Source: Gadus chalcogrammus
Lineage: Eukaryota; Chordata; Actinopteri; Gadiformes; Gadidae
Direction: 5' to 3'
Length of the DNA: 64,000 nt
Assembly: GCF_026213295.1 (NCBI RefSeq)
Contig: NC_079420.1
Location: forward strand, 4,951,641 to 5,015,640
Made by a program: the position numbers and the translations under genes. Under the pieces are notes generated by a model. The model was not told the DNA's origin. It saw nothing but the letters and a program-made list of their open reading frames with translations, and did no database searches. Shown here in pieces: positions 24,345 through 37,544 of the stretch (the stretch's first letter is position 1; every line of letters starts with the position of its first letter).

Positions 24345-24395
24345 CGGCTTATAACGGCCAATCACACTCACACCTGGTGGTATAACATGTCACCT
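24345..24395. mobile_element. Fragment of the 38.4-kb MITE family
   Basis: CGGCTTATAACGGCCAATCA followed by CACTCACACCTGGTGGTATAA matches the right arm of the MITE at 38394-38619 (GGCTTGTAATGGGTAATCAC, ACTCACACCTGGTGAATAA). Only one arm is clear here. Confidence 0.6.
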
Positions 24396-25058
24396 GTTAT
24401 AGGGAAGCGTTTTCAGAATCGAAAATGTCGGCTGAGGTGAGTGCTCTGACACCCAGAGCACTCATCAAGATATAACCTCTGACCTCCCTGCTGACCCTAC
24501 CTTCCTGTTGTGTTTGATAGGTTATTCACACACAAACAAGATTGATTGGTATCCCCGCGGTAACAGGGACGGTAAGATGTGCTGGTTAGGTGTTAGCATG
24601 GTGTGGGTTGGGTTTTCTGTTGGGTGTTGCAGTTTTTGTAATGAGGAGATTATCTCGATAACTGGCTTTTGAAGGCACTGGTGGGCCGGGCCAACTTTTT
24701 AACAGTGATTGTGATGAATGGCGTGCTGGTTGTGTGCTTGCATCTAAACCGAGCAGACTATAGTAAACACTGCATTTCCCATAACCCTAGCAAAATACTG
24801 TAACCCAAGTACAGTACAAGTAATACAAGTTAAAAAATTCATTTTAGTTGAAAGGATAGCTGATGATAATTGTTGGATTGTTCTTTGATAGTTTGTGGCC
24901 GGTGCCGGTTCAATGCCGGACCTCCAACCGGCCTTGAGCAAAGACCCTTTTACATTCACATGAGAGTGCGTCGTTGCCTTGAAAGCAAGCTGGCATTAAC
25001 GGTGAAGTGCTCTTCATGACCACAGTGGCTATAAAAGGGGCTATGAAACCTCTGCCTA

Positions 25059-25080
25059 TTATTATTATTATTATTATTAT
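25059..25080. repeat. (ATT)n short array
   Basis: Seven ATT units. Confidence 0.9.
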
Positions 25081-25172
25081 GGGTGCTATTGTGCCCTCCA
25101 TATCCCTTCGCAATTTGCCCGTTCCCTTCTCAGCCCCCAATCCTGCTAATGATTGCTATCATTGATCAAGCT

Positions 25173-25195
25173 CCCCCCCCCCCCCCCCCCCCCCC
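25173..25195. repeat. C23 homopolymer
   Basis: Twenty-three consecutive C residues, the longest homopolymer noted in the window. Confidence 0.95.
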
Positions 25196-26280
25196 TTATT
25201 GTACCCTCAGCGAGAAGATAAAACCCCCATGGCTGACCTTAAGCACGCTCCTGGTCGTAAGGGTTACAATTGTGAAGTTGTAGTGCATGGATTAGCTGTT
25301 TATGACTCTGCATTTGATGATGATGCGTTTGGATTAAGAGGATTTATTTTTGTATTCGTATGAATTCGTTTTTTACTGTCCATAATCCGCATTTCTCACT
25401 GTGAACGTGAAATCGAGTGAGAAAGACTAGTGCCATCAATTATATAAATATGAATACAATCAACCAAATAATATACCAATTAGTTGTACAGACCTTAGTG
25501 TAAAATGAACAAAAAATAAAAGCCTAGGACAGTTGTTCAGAAACTGAAATCATGTATGACTAATGACTTTGTTATACTGTGTTTAAACGATGACAGGGAC
25601 TTGTGCACAAGATAGTGCGATTTGTGAAGCGCAGCATAATGGAAATCCCTCTCTAAAAAAAGGATTGCACTGACTCATTGTTTGCCGACTATCGAATGCT
25701 TGTTTGACAACGTGTAAACACAGGCACACCGCTTGTTTGTAGCTTATTACCAAACCTCATCCGACTTTATCATCGACTGTTGCGAAGTGTGAATTTCACG
25801 TCATCATTACAAAGCGACGGCGTCAACATCAGGGCCACCATAGCCACGCTTTTCAATTATTTGCACTTTGTCTGAAAAGCATCACATTACTTTCTAATAT
25901 CGCTGGGATTAAACTTTTACATAAAGTTCAACTTTGTCATAATCAGCCCACTAAGAAGGGCTTTCTTAAAGCCTTGCTTCGGCTCTGCATCCCCACCATG
26001 GTCGTACATCCGAGAGGGACAAACCTGCGGGTGATATTAAACGTGTTATTAAAGGGCAGTAGGCCAGCCAATGGCATGCAGGCATGGTGCCCCGGGCCTT
26101 TTGGCTTTAATTATAGATGTAAACATCCCAAACCACGTTGATGCCACCTTGCGCGGCAATCACACCCCAGCCAGCGGCGCGACCTATGAAAGAGTAATGG
26201 TGATGTCTGCCGCGACACACACCGGCACTATGAGCCACGTTGGACGGATTAGCAGGAAAAGTGCTGTTCAAGCAGTTGTG
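25196..26280. other. Anonymous; possible noncoding island at 26050-26260
   Basis: No gene. The segment 26050-26260 is unique-looking, balanced in composition and includes homeodomain-like TTTAATTATAG, so it could be a conserved regulatory element. That is only a suspicion. Confidence 0.3.
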
Positions 26281-26375
26281 CACAGGGATCTCTCCCTCGC
26301 TTCGCCCACTCGCTCTCTCGCTGTCACTCTCTCACCCTCGCTCGCTGTCTCTCTCTCACCCTCGCTCGCTCGCTG
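26281..26375. repeat. Degenerate CTCGCT/TCTCAC repeat
   Basis: Imperfect pyrimidine repeat built from CTCGCTCGCTGTCTCTCTC words. The 144-codon frame across it (26071-26505) is not considered a gene. Confidence 0.8.
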
Positions 26376-26844
26376 CGATAAGGTAACTTCAAAGAACAAG
26401 GGGACGAGGACAAGAAGGGGGGGGGCGGGGGTGGAAGAGCAGAGGGATCAAAGTGACCTTAGGGTGATGATCTTCAAGGGAATAGTTTTTTCCAGGCATA
26501 TTTGACTGTGCTATTCCCGGGGTTGCCAGGTTCGAAAGCCTGTCTTGCCTGGGGGACAGCGAGCCATTTGACGTCCGCAAACAAAAAGTTTGGAAGGGTT
26601 TGCAAAAGCAATGTCCGAGATAATCAGGGGATGGTCTGAACATTTCCTTATTGTTTTATTTTTTCTTTCCATGAAGGGACTCCTTGCGTGTCTCCTAAGA
26701 AGCTGAGGTAGATTGAAAAGCATCAGATTATACTGTGAGATACAACGCAACGGAAGTCATTTATCCTGTTATGGAACAATGCAGTCATCACGTTTAACTA
26801 GAGATTCTGTTTGCATGGCAAACTGTTTGAATCAACAGTAATAT
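26376..26844. other. Anonymous sequence, no gene seen
   Basis: No supported feature. Confidence 0.5.
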
Positions 26845-27005
26845 GTTGTGGGGTACCTTGGTTGTTCACCAGGTACCATTAAGGCCCAGTCCTTGCCTCA
26901 CCGACCGGGTTTAGATTCCTGCCCGTGGTCCTTTGCTACATGTCTTCCCCTCTCTCTCTCCAATACCTTTCTGCCTATCTAACTGAAAAAAGGAATAAAA
27001 GGAAT
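26845..27005 (+). mobile_element. tRNA-derived SINE (GTGGTCCTTTGC family)
   Basis: ACCGGGTTTAGATTCCTGCC is a decayed B-box region followed by CGTGGTCCTTTGCTACATG, TCTTCCCCTCTCTCTC and an AATAAAAGG tail. The same body occurs at 37928-38100. This body after a tRNA-like head is a known fish SINE structure. Confidence 0.7.
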
Positions 27006-27019
27006 GTGTTGCAAGTGGA

Positions 27020-27090
27020 CTGTGCTGATGGGGAACAGAACCCCGGTCTCCTGCGTGACTGACAGCCTAACTGACCACTATGCTAATGTT
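27020..27090 (-). mobile_element. Possible antisense SINE head
   Basis: GGAACAGAACCCCGGTCTCC and CTAACTGACCACTATGCTAA resemble the antisense tRNA-like head (B box then A box) directly after the previous SINE. Confidence 0.35.
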
Positions 27091-27734
27091 AAGTCCGGCC
27101 TGCATCTGCATTGATATCAAGGCTAACGCTGGACATGCATGAACATCAGCAGGAAAATAATCAATGAATGGATGTTTTGCAACGCTTGCCTAGCGATCGT
27201 AGCAGCTGTCAACGAACTGGGCTTACTTAAAGTTTCATGCCGTGGCGTAGAATATTGATTCATTATACAGTATAGCGTATTGATCCCATGAGCGAGACAA
27301 GGGTCAATCTCTGTGAATGTTTAGCGCCTGCACGGGTGGGTGGAGGACTGCATTTAGCTTGTAGTTAGTAATTACAAGTGAATCATCTACAATTATTGCA
27401 ATGACACAATTCGATGTGTGTTAACAATTATACTAATGAATTTGATAAATGTATATCTCTATTCATTATCTAAAATGGGTTTAATTCCCGTTAAAGACTA
27501 TGTTCATTGAGCATTTTTCTTTTTTATCGTAAAGGGGACGTTGAGATAATTATAGATTGTAGAAATCACTTTCATTTAAAAAAAGATGACCCCAGAGTAG
27601 AAAAAGTCGAGCAACGCAATAATCCGATGCTTTTAGCCCACCTGCACTGTGTCCAGTCGGCTTTCTGAGACTTGCTAGCGCAGCAGTTTTTCGTAGCTGC
27701 TAAAATTTTATTCTTTGCTTCTTTGTACACAGCT

Positions 27735-27790
27735 TCACTTGTAAGTCACTTTAGATAAAAGTGTCTTCCAAATTACTATATGTAAATGAA
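27735..27790 (+). mobile_element. SINE tail fragment
   Basis: TAAGTCACTTTAGATAAAAG then TGTCTTCCAAATTACTATATG matches the fish SINE tail pattern also seen at 13168-13200 and, reversed, at 54290. Confidence 0.65.
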
Positions 27791-28399
27791 CAAGTAGCAA
27801 ATGTTATTTTTCTTCCTTTTTTTTTATAAACAGACATGCCATGGTAGCATGTCTGTTGGATGATTCTGTATGTGCCCAGTAGGGGGCCGGGGTTGGGGTT
27901 ACCCTCACAATTATGGACAAGCACGGTTCACATGTTGAAAGTGTCTGGCAATCTTTTTTGACATTCTTTGACATTTATATCTTCCCATGTGCAAACGGTT
28001 GAATAGTGTCAAAAAAACAGTTCACACAAACAAGCCCATTGCTTAGTCCCTTTCTAGAATGTGTTTTTTATACCTTATAGATTTATAGTGAACATTTAAA
28101 CCCCCAGTAATCTAAAGGCTGTCGTCTACAGACAGCACGGGACCCAGTCCAGGCATGCTGCGCCTTTGCCGTTCTAACCTCCCATGATTGTGTTTGTAAC
28201 ACAAGAGTGATGTACATTTAAGAAGGACAAACGGACATCGTCATCAACATCATGTATCAACGAGCCTGAAGAAATGCTACATCATGGTCATGCAGGAAGT
28301 CACTCTCAGACGAGATGGTATACATGAATTGACCATTAAATGCTATCAAATATTTTTTTATTTTAGATTCTTTTGGACATTTTAGATACATGTAATTTA

Positions 28400-28484
28400 G
28401 GAGCAGTCGTCTTGCTTGAGGATGGCTACAGGTAGACATTTTGGTTTGAACCCAGAACATTTGTGCTGGGAAACAACCTAACAC

Positions 28485-28485
<1 letters not shown>
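28400..28485 (-). mobile_element. tRNA-derived SINE, antisense
   Basis: GTCTTGCTTGAGGATGGCTA, CAGGTAGACATTTTGGTTTG, AACCCAGAACATTTGTGCTGG: the same block order as the copies at 1660 and 54285. Confidence 0.5.
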
Positions 28486-28487
<2 letters not shown>

Positions 28488-28551
<64 letters not shown>

Positions 28552-28585
28552 TGTGCGTGTGCGCGTGTGTGTGCGTGCGTGCGTG
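28488..28585. repeat. (TG)n/(GCGT)n array
   Basis: Pure TG to 28548, then GTGCGTGTGCGCGTGTG variants to 28585. Confidence 0.95.
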
Positions 28586-31500
28586 TTAAATCCTCAACTA
28601 GATCAGCTAGTGGCGGGGTCGGGGTCAGGGGAAGGCCTGAAGACTTGTACCTCTGCTAGCTTGGATCCCAGTAGAGGCTTTGGGTGTGAACCCTGATCAA
28701 ACTGAGTTTCAGCGCCAACCATCCTTCTAACCTGTTCTCCCCCTGCCAATCCCCCCCCCCCCGAAGCGCACTGCTCTCCTCTCAAGTAGTCTTCTCTAAC
28801 CCTCTGTATCAGCTCCTCCGCTGCCTCCTGTGGTATTCATTTTTTGTGCTGAAGTGGGAACTTTAGTGGGCAGAGGAACGGCAGTATTAATCCAACACCG
28901 CCAGAAGCTCTGCCGGCCGGCGATAAGCAATGCGCTAAATTATTTTATTTAGCAATGTCAAAATAGTCAAGAAAAAGAAAAATTCACCTATGTACTCAAT
29001 CACGTGTTTAAGTGGACGAACGGGTCGTTTGTAATGTACCACTCTGTTAACCAGGCCACAGTATCCTCCACCCTTATACCGGGTGATTATTCTCCCCCTG
29101 TCTAGATTCTAAGGGTATTCTGTGGATAACTCCCTGATTAGCACGTGTAGCGAGGGGCCAAACCACTGCTCAGTACAGCGGAAGCATGGCAGCTTTTGGG
29201 AACACAATGCCGATAGCAGTGACCTGAGACCAGCTGTGGTGCGGATATGGAATTGTACTGGTTATTGAGATTGTAGCGGAAATTAATCATGTTCAGTACA
29301 AAAGGCATTTCTCAAGGAGAATTGTTGTGTATGAAGACCTTACCGTCTGGCAGTGATAATATCCATCTATCAGAAGGATATTAACCAACAGCGTCTACAA
29401 GGATCATGATAAACACAATGATCACAATGAGAGACAAGCACACCGAAATACATTGCATGTGGAAATGAGTGAAGAGAAACACCTTGTTTGACACTTTGTT
29501 TCACTCCTTAAGGGCTTAAGACACTCACCACAATGCAAACAGGCTATAATAATCAGGGTTTCTTCAAGGGCTTAAAAAAATGATAAAAATAAACCTAAGC
29601 ATAACAATGAATCGTTACCCCAGAAGGATTATCGTCACTAGCACAGCTGTATTCAACTGTATAAATTATGTCAATACCGTTCACCAGCCCATTTTAAGCG
29701 GTAGATACAGCTCTCTTTATAGCTCAACGTCCATTGGAACCTATTGGGTATGTACAGTATATACCATAAAACAATCTCCGGGAGTGGTGTGGATGTAATG
29801 ATGAACCACTGTGAGCAGTTTGATGAACGAGGCCCGGGCCACACAGCAGGTATCGCTAACACTTTGACGTGTTTGTCTGCCTGAGCCAATTACTCGCCCC
29901 CCTGAAAGTACGAAGGCGCCTTTGATGTAATCTAAAGTGGAGAACGTTAATTGCATGATTTGCATCCGGTGATTAAGAGCAGCCTCACCTGAGGGGTCTA
30001 TCTAGGGGTGAAGATGAGCCGACATCAGGCCGTGCGTCACTCACAATCAGAGAGCGAGGAGCGACGCTGGCTGGGTGATGCACACGCCTGGATGCTAATC
30101 TCTAAAAAAATACTGCACAGCGGGCAAAAAAATAAAACGTGGGATTTGTAAAGCGGAGTTGGACGGTGAACATGGGGGATTGCAGCGCTTTGCTTTCGCT
30201 CTACGGCGCCTTGTCTTTTTCGCAACGTGTCACCGTCTGACACAGGGGGTAGAGCATGAGCTGGGGCTGTGTTTGAATAATTCCCAAATAAAACAAAACA
30301 TAGCTTTAATCCCTAGTCCCTAGCCGCCTGATTTACCTATTCATACGTGGTGACATCACAAAATGGGGTCAGGGATAATTCATCCTCGCACATGAGAGAG
30401 AAACCTTTTTAGGGTTTACTTGCCCTTTAAGCAGCATTGATTTCAAGGAAGACAACTTTTGTTGGAAATGCTGATCAGGGTCTCACTGTGCAGTCATTTG
30501 GCAACAGAAGAAGAGAAAATGAATCAGCATTTGAAGCACTTTTGGGATCTGCGTTCACTTCCATTGTTCTCTGAGACGGTGCTGTACTCACTGACCTTGT
30601 GTTGTGTAGGCACAACTGAAATATGGTTTGACACTGGGATGGGTGCATCATAAAAGGCTTTTATTTTAGTGTATCTTTTGTATTGCAGGGTGATTGTTAT
30701 AGCTGGAGACTAGATGGGGTTAGGTTCTTAAAAGGGGTTTATTTTCTGGCTGGATTCAGTATGTGATAACCCGCAATATAAATTTGACTAATCTCAGGAA
30801 TCTAGGGAGTTATACAATTGGGTGAATTTGTAGAGCTAGTGATGAAGTTTTCTCATTAAAATTTGTTCATGGCATTCATTACTAAAAATGAACTGTAACA
30901 GTGCATGCAAGAAAAATAATGATATTATTGCCCATGCATGATTTCCTTTGATAGGAAAGTTAAGTCAATTGTCACTCAAGGTTGCAATGTGTGGTTCTTG
31001 TCTCATCTACTTAAAACTTGTACACACCGGGGGCTACTTCTCATTCACTGGTCTTTGACGCTTCATTAACAGCCATAATAATTCTGGTCTCTTGGTTTTC
31101 GTAGTACAGCCAGTGAGTTAAAAACCATACGGAGCTCCTCACCCATTGGATAAAGAATATAAACTCGATTATAAATATAAAATGTGTGTTCGTCATTAAA
31201 AACAGAATTAATAAATAAATGTTTTAATTTGGAGGAGGTGTTTACAATATTTGCTGGGAGAATAAGGAGATCTTCAGAAAAGAGTTTTGGTAAAGATGAC
31301 GGGAGACGGTTGGTGTAAGGTTTCTGAGGAAGAGTAATAACAAGCGAGCCACACTTGTTGTTCTTTGAAGTTCACGTCTCAACCTAACCTCGACCCCGGG
31401 TTAGCTGTGGCACACCACGGCAGGGGAGAGATCCAGCTCTGCAAGAGCTCAAAGTGTCCATTCCTTTCCACCAACTATTGACATAGCTTTCCCTGATTGT

Positions 31501-32299
31501 TTGCACTCTCACAAAAGCCCTTATCAATTGATTTCAACTTGTGTGCCATGGTCACTCTCCCTTGCTCGCTCACTCGCTCTGTATCGGTGTCTTCCTCTGA
31601 CTCCTCTTTCTCAGTTAGCTCTTGGGGTTCTGCAGGTCACTCGGTTCCCTAAGCGGTGTCAAAGTACTGGGAGTCTTGTAGACATGGCCCCTATTGCTTA
31701 CCCTCCATGTACTCCCTTACCTCCAACCTCCTACAGCTCTGTCGTTTAGGAGGTGGACTGTACAGTGTGGCTCCACTTCATGCCAGTGGGTGGCGCTCAA
31801 CCCCTCCCCAACTCAGGGTGTATGAAGTTACGCTCCATGACATGCATGACTATGTTAGTAAGCCTCGGGTGTCTTAAATGCCCACTGTTATATAGGTGGA
31901 GATATCTGCCCTTTCTTGCTCCAATTATATGTATTGTTCCGATGACAAATTGTCACCAATTTAATAACGTTTGGAAGACAAAGGAGAACCCTTACTCTGA
32001 GCTGCTCTCAAAGCTCACAAGAGGACGCCTCTATTCCATCCTTCCAAGGCCAGCATTTGGTTCAGCCGAAATATACGGCCACTTCAACCAAAACAAATTC
32101 AATTATTATAAAAGCGTTTTTTAATCCATAGTTTGAATGGATGTGTGGCCTGACAATTCAGAAACCAATCAAGGTTTGTGTTTTGTCACTACTGAAACAG
32201 ATTAGCGTAGCGGGAAAACCAAACTCTTTAGATAAAGGAATGCTTCAATTTTACATTTGTGAAAGTAGTTACATTTTTTTTCTTGCGGATTGTAAAGCC
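28586..32299. other. Anonymous 3.7 kb, no gene seen
   Basis: No recognised gene or long repeat. A C12 run lies at 28751-28762. Open frames are short, overlapping and without domain signal. Confidence 0.45.
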
Positions 32300-32660
32300 C
32301 ATGGTCAAGGTCAAGGACAAGGTAAACTTTATTATCCAAGTAGGAAATTCATGTTGTCACGAATCACCATTACACGCTCCTGTTGTACAGCCTGCTGTAT
32401 AGCAATAAAAAAACATAAATACAAAACCTGAAACGAAAAACAAGGACAAGACAGACAGAGCAGTAAGAACATAGAAAACATGACAAGCATGTATCAGTAA
32501 GTAAAATAGTTCAGGGATACATACAGTAGGCTAATAGTTTAAAATGCGAGTTTTTAAGTCTGTTGTTGTACAGTCTAATTGCTGTAGGCACAAAGGACTG
32601 GCTGTACTTAGTGGTGCTAATGGTAGGGAGAAAAACCTGAGGGAAGCATAATAAGTTGGT
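32300..32660 (-). mobile_element. LINE 3' end, antisense
   Basis: GGTAAACTTTATTATCCAAG then TAGGAAATTCATGTTGTCAC is the reverse complement of the GAATTTCC...GGATAATAAAGT type LINE end. Further left-to-right, GTCTAATTGCTGTAGGCACAAAGGACTGGCTGTA matches the body typically found next to it in fish. No coding region remains. Confidence 0.6.
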
Positions 32661-33675
32661 TGTGGTGAGTACCTAGGATATGTGGACATCCAGGGACATT
32701 GATGCGTTTTGCTCTCGTCGCTCGTCAGATATTTAAAGTAGTATTCCCCGATTTAACACATTGAGGGGTTCAATCGAGGATTGGTTGGTGGAAAGATTAT
32801 TCCGTTTTTGTTTAACTTTCGAATATAATCGGTGTAATCAGATTTAGGAGAGATCGTTCTGTTGCCTTGTTATTTAACGCACAGGCAGTGGTCTACATCC
32901 ATGGCAGTACCTTGGCTTGTGTCTTGGTAAATGGCGCAGCCATTTTAAAATAATTTATCAAAAAAAATAACCTTCCTTCCGCATACTGTGTGGTAACACT
33001 AAGTGGCCACGATTATTTTGTTACGTTTAAAAACTCTTTCCCACACACCCAATGTGAGCCTGAATTTTAGACATGTGGACTGACTTTAAGGAAGAGTACT
33101 AAACTTTCCTCCCCTGAAGGTAGAACTTTAGAAACTTATTTTGGTAGATGGGGAATAGCAAATAAAGGGACACGCCTTGTATCGGACGGGGCACCTCATT
33201 TGATCGCCTGTGTGGCTGGGACCGGTGTAATTTGCACATAGATTGAAGTTGGTTGCTAAGAATGGGCTATTAACCAGACTACATAGAGGCCAAGGTGAAG
33301 AAGCTGTTGAGATATTTTAGAGGCACCACCGAAACTGCTTAGGTATGATCTCTACCTCTTGAGGCCTTTTCTGATGATGCTATATTTTCGTTTGGGTCAC
33401 CTCTGCTGTGAATGTGCAATCATGTGCTCTTCTGTATATATTCAAAGTTCCCACGCGTCGACAATGAAGAGGCCTACATCTGTAAGAAGAAGTGTTATCA
33501 CACTAGGACATGCATTCAGTAAGCTAGCTTTTAAACTGACATCTTCCCCCATTGACGATAATGACAAATACACCAATATTTGGCTCCCCATTCAATTATG
33601 CCACTTTAGAGGAAAGACAACAGAAAGACAATTTCATGCTTTATTAAAACAAAAAAGGTTTGAAAAAACTTTCAG
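32661..33675. other. Anonymous sequence, no gene seen
   Basis: No clear gene. The frame at 33359-33682 runs up to the exon candidate below but shows no family pattern. Confidence 0.4.
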
Positions 33676-33896
33676 ATGTTGAAATGCCGAACACTTCAGT
33701 TGAAGCGGTTATGGAGAAAGGAGGGCATCCCATGGGGTTAACAGAGAGAGACCTTGCTACATTGTACCTCTTACGCTGCCATATATTCAAACACAAGCCC
33801 TGCAAAAGCAAAGAATGCAAAGAGAGGGTTTGTATGTGCTGTAATAAGGTCCCAAAAGACCACAAAAACTGTCAACATCACAAAGCTGCTGAACAG
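33676..33896 (+). CDS. Possible Cys/His-rich exon, unrecognised protein
   Basis: A frame open from 33648 ends at a consensus donor, GAACAG then GTAAGC (33897). TTTCAG at 33670-33675 could be the acceptor, though its pyrimidine tract is short. The 221-bp stretch encodes about 73 residues: a segment with LTERDLATLYLLRCHIFKH, then Cys/His-rich sequence in which six Cys precede CQHH (CKSKECKERVCMCCNKVPKD and on). The Cys spacing suggests a small metal-binding fold but matches no family I can name. The frame continues into hydrophobic intron-like sequence after the donor. It could be a piece of a host gene or of a transposon protein. Confidence 0.33.
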
Positions 33897-35334
33897 GTAA
33901 GCCGAAGCAGATTTTTTATCTCTTGGTTTTGCTTTGTGTTAATGACGACAATCACTTTTCCATCTATAGTGTATCTCACAGTGCGGACTTATCTGGACAA
34001 TATTGTATCACAGTCCAAGATAACAGTGTGATAGTCCAGCAATACATGGCAGAATCCAATATTGGATGATTAGGAGGACCCACTCGGCGACTGGGGTAGA
34101 CTGAGGTTAATTGACTCTTGTCGACACAAGCTGGCAATTGTGTTTTTGTTTTCCTTGTAGCCAAGCCTCAATCTGTACGTGTCAGTGTTTTTCAAAGCAA
34201 TATCCAACAAAACAAACGCTCAACACAAAGTCTCTGCAACATCATTGTCCAATATATACAAATATTGCCTTCTTGTCGTTCCAACATTATTTTTTAATTA
34301 GTTGGCCAAAGGACCTGATGTACAGGACGTGGTGTACCTTTTTGATGTGATAATATAATAGGACCATTATACAGTTATGTTGTACCTCCATGCCACACTT
34401 TACTATACCATACCATCAAAAAGGCAACCAAGCAGTACCTCTTGGCCAAGCAGGCAATTAAACAGTGTCTGGAAGTCGTGTTTTCCGGCCTACAGCTTTC
34501 AAACCTTAGAATTAGTGGATGATTCAGCGTCAGGTCGGCAGTGGCACTTCGATGGAGGACTAATGGCGTGTCAATAGTGTGACCTGCTTCTCTCTGCCGT
34601 AAGATGAACCCTGGAATCCATGAGGCTGCAGTCCTACCTTGCACAAGCATGTGTTTTTTACACATTGAAAAATCCTTACTTCAAACAGCATCATCGTCAA
34701 ACTATCCATACAGATTCCTATTACTTTCCTTGGTAGCCAAATGGTTTGCTGGCTATTTAAAGGCCATTGATTTCCAATCAATCTTTATTGTCTCTTTTCC
34801 TGTTTGCATTGCTGGATCCACCTCACAGCCCCCCCTGCACCTAGACCACGTCGGCTTTCTAATTTCCTTGGAGTTTTAATAAACCACAGTCCACTAACCC
34901 TGGAAGATGACACACTGTGGTGGAGAGCAATTTCCAAGACCCTGAATCCTAATGGCTTCTGTTAATCGCTCAAATTGGTCTCTCCTCGATTGAAATAACA
35001 CAGCTAGGCCCCCCCACTGCCGTCACCCCTCGTTTCTCATTCCATTGCACCAAATTTGATAAAACAAACACCATCTCTCACGTGTCACTGGGTTTGTGGT
35101 TGAGCGGACTTGGCTGCAGTTATTGTGTGCTCAGATTGATGTCTTTCTGCAACATGGCGTGTAGCAAAGAATCGTGGGATATGCTGACTCAGACCAATCA
35201 TTATGGCTAAGAGGATTGCCATTGGTGTGTATGCAAATGTAGGGGGCATAGTCCATAACCAAGCTGAATGCACCGCCAGTCCCAGCGGTTGTCCGACTTT
35301 GTACAGATCACAAAATGTTATCAAGGTCTACTTG
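33897..35334. other. Anonymous sequence, no gene seen
   Basis: No further exon that would pair with the candidate at 33676 was identified. No recognised repeat. Confidence 0.4.
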
Positions 35335-35500
35335 ATTAGGCAAGGCAAGGCGACTTTATTTCTATAGCACTTTTCATACACAAGGCAGACTCAAAGTGCT
35401 TCGCATATAAACATTGTCATACAACAAAATAAAATAATAGATAAGTGAAAGAAAACTTATTCAAAAATTGAGGAAAATAGATGGAAAATAAAGGCAAAGT
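35335..35500 (-). mobile_element. LINE 3' end, antisense
   Basis: AGGCAAGGCAAGGCGACTTT followed by ATTTCTATAGCACTTTTCAT and CTCAAAGTGCTTCGCATATA is the antisense form of the AAAGTGCTATATAAATAAAG type LINE tail common in fish genomes. No ORF remnant. Confidence 0.65.
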
Positions 35501-36348
35501 TATTACTTAAAAATAGATCATCTTTATCATATTCGGTTGTGCTTAAACTCAACCTCCTTCTGCAACCTTAAACTCTGACCAATCTTAAAGCGCATCATAA
35601 ATGTTGGAACCAGATGGCCCCGCCCTGGGGACTTGAAGGAAACGCATCAAATACTGTGGTAGGAAAGTCCTCCAGCAGTCGAAGCAATTCAACCCAGCCC
35701 TGCCCAAGCCGGCCGCGGCCTAGGGTGGCTCTCGCCTGCGCATTGCTCACTATTTAGGTGACAGACACAGAACAGCGCCATAGGGATCGCCAAACAATTG
35801 CATCCCAACTCTAAAATGTCATCATTTATCGTCAAGGCAGAACTTGGAGGAGGGGGTGGCTGAAACCTGCAGGTCGCGCAATAAAGAACGCCACCACACA
35901 ATGCAGTGAAGAGGATATTTCATTGTTGTAGCACACTGTTTACAGGGTGAGGACAAAGAATGGGTTCTAATATTGTTGAGCGAAGGACAAGTACATATAT
36001 CTTATATTGAACAGCAAGTGATTTATGGGGAACTTTTCAAATTTGTTCAATCTGGGGAAAAAAAACAGTCGCACCATTGCCAACAGCACCACAGCGCTTT
36101 CCTCTGTGAGTCATAACTTTGCACCGTTTGGGTTTCGATACACAGTGCAGTAAGACAGGGACTGCCCCTTTGTGTCATCCTCTGATACAACACCCAACCC
36201 CATGGTCCCATGGTTCATTACCCTGCACAGAGGCTGCACAGCATCCTAGAAGCGTTGTAATAATCATTTAAAAAAAGGCTCAACTCTGGTCGGGTCCTGT
36301 TGGTGTACAACACACTCTGGCTGTTTTGTTTCGCCTGCACAAAATAGT
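35501..36348. other. Anonymous sequence, no gene seen
   Basis: No supported gene or element. Confidence 0.5.
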
Positions 36349-36374
36349 TATATATATATATATATATATATATT
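36349..36374. repeat. (TA)n short array
   Basis: About 12 TA units. Confidence 0.92.
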
Positions 36375-36693
<319 letters not shown>

Positions 36694-36735
36694 CTCGCGT
36701 TTGTGTGTGTATGTGCTCGCGTTTGTGTGTATGTG

Positions 36736-37544
36736 TAGACATTTGCATGCTACACATGATGTGCACGTTCGTCAATCAGCAGGTGGAGGACAAAAAAAGT
36801 CACCATGCCCCTTTTTTTTATAATGAAACTAAATGGCATCCATTTAGTGTATCTTAATACAACAGCCATCTTTTAACTAAAGGAAACATGCTTTCCCATA
36901 GGGCTGGGATTAATGTCTCTTTTAGAGATCACGAGGTGCTTAGTGATCACAGTGCACTAGAGATATGCCTGGTCTTTGCTGGGTTCGTTTGGCTTGTCTC
37001 CGGGCATAACCCTCTAAGTCCCTCTCTCCTATTGCGCCCTGAAACTGTTGGCAACACAGCGGTTCAACAGCTGATCGCAATGTTGTGTGGTGGTGGCGTT
37101 GTGTTCGTTCAAATTCAAAGTTAAAAAGAGTTTACCTTTTAAAGTTCTGCTGTAATTTGGGAATTATGCCCATTGATCCTGGGGATAAACCTGAGTGTGT
37201 TTAACTGAAAAGGAAACTACAAGGTCAGGTACAATTTAAAAAGTACTCCATTAGAATCGCCAACAAATGCCTCTTGACATAAACAAACACTTGGTTGGGG
37301 AATAAGCAGCCTCATTTGTTATTATTAGCTCGCTGTGTTCGCAGCTGCTTAGGTGTGGCTGCACACTTGGGTTCGCGTGGTACTTCACTTTCATACTTTC
37401 TTGGTGTTATTATATTGAAATAGTCTTGGAGAGTGAAATTGACTTTCTGGGCTCTGGCTGAGGTCAGGGCGCCATTATAAGTGGATGAGAGTTGATCCCT
37501 GTTGCTAATTACACGCCACATGGCATTGTTATTCCTCCCTAATT
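36736..37544. other. Anonymous sequence, no gene seen
   Basis: The minus-strand frame 37312-37749 (145 codons, GC-rich, Arg-rich N-terminal half) has no recognised motif and overlaps the CpG-rich segment. Confidence 0.4.
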
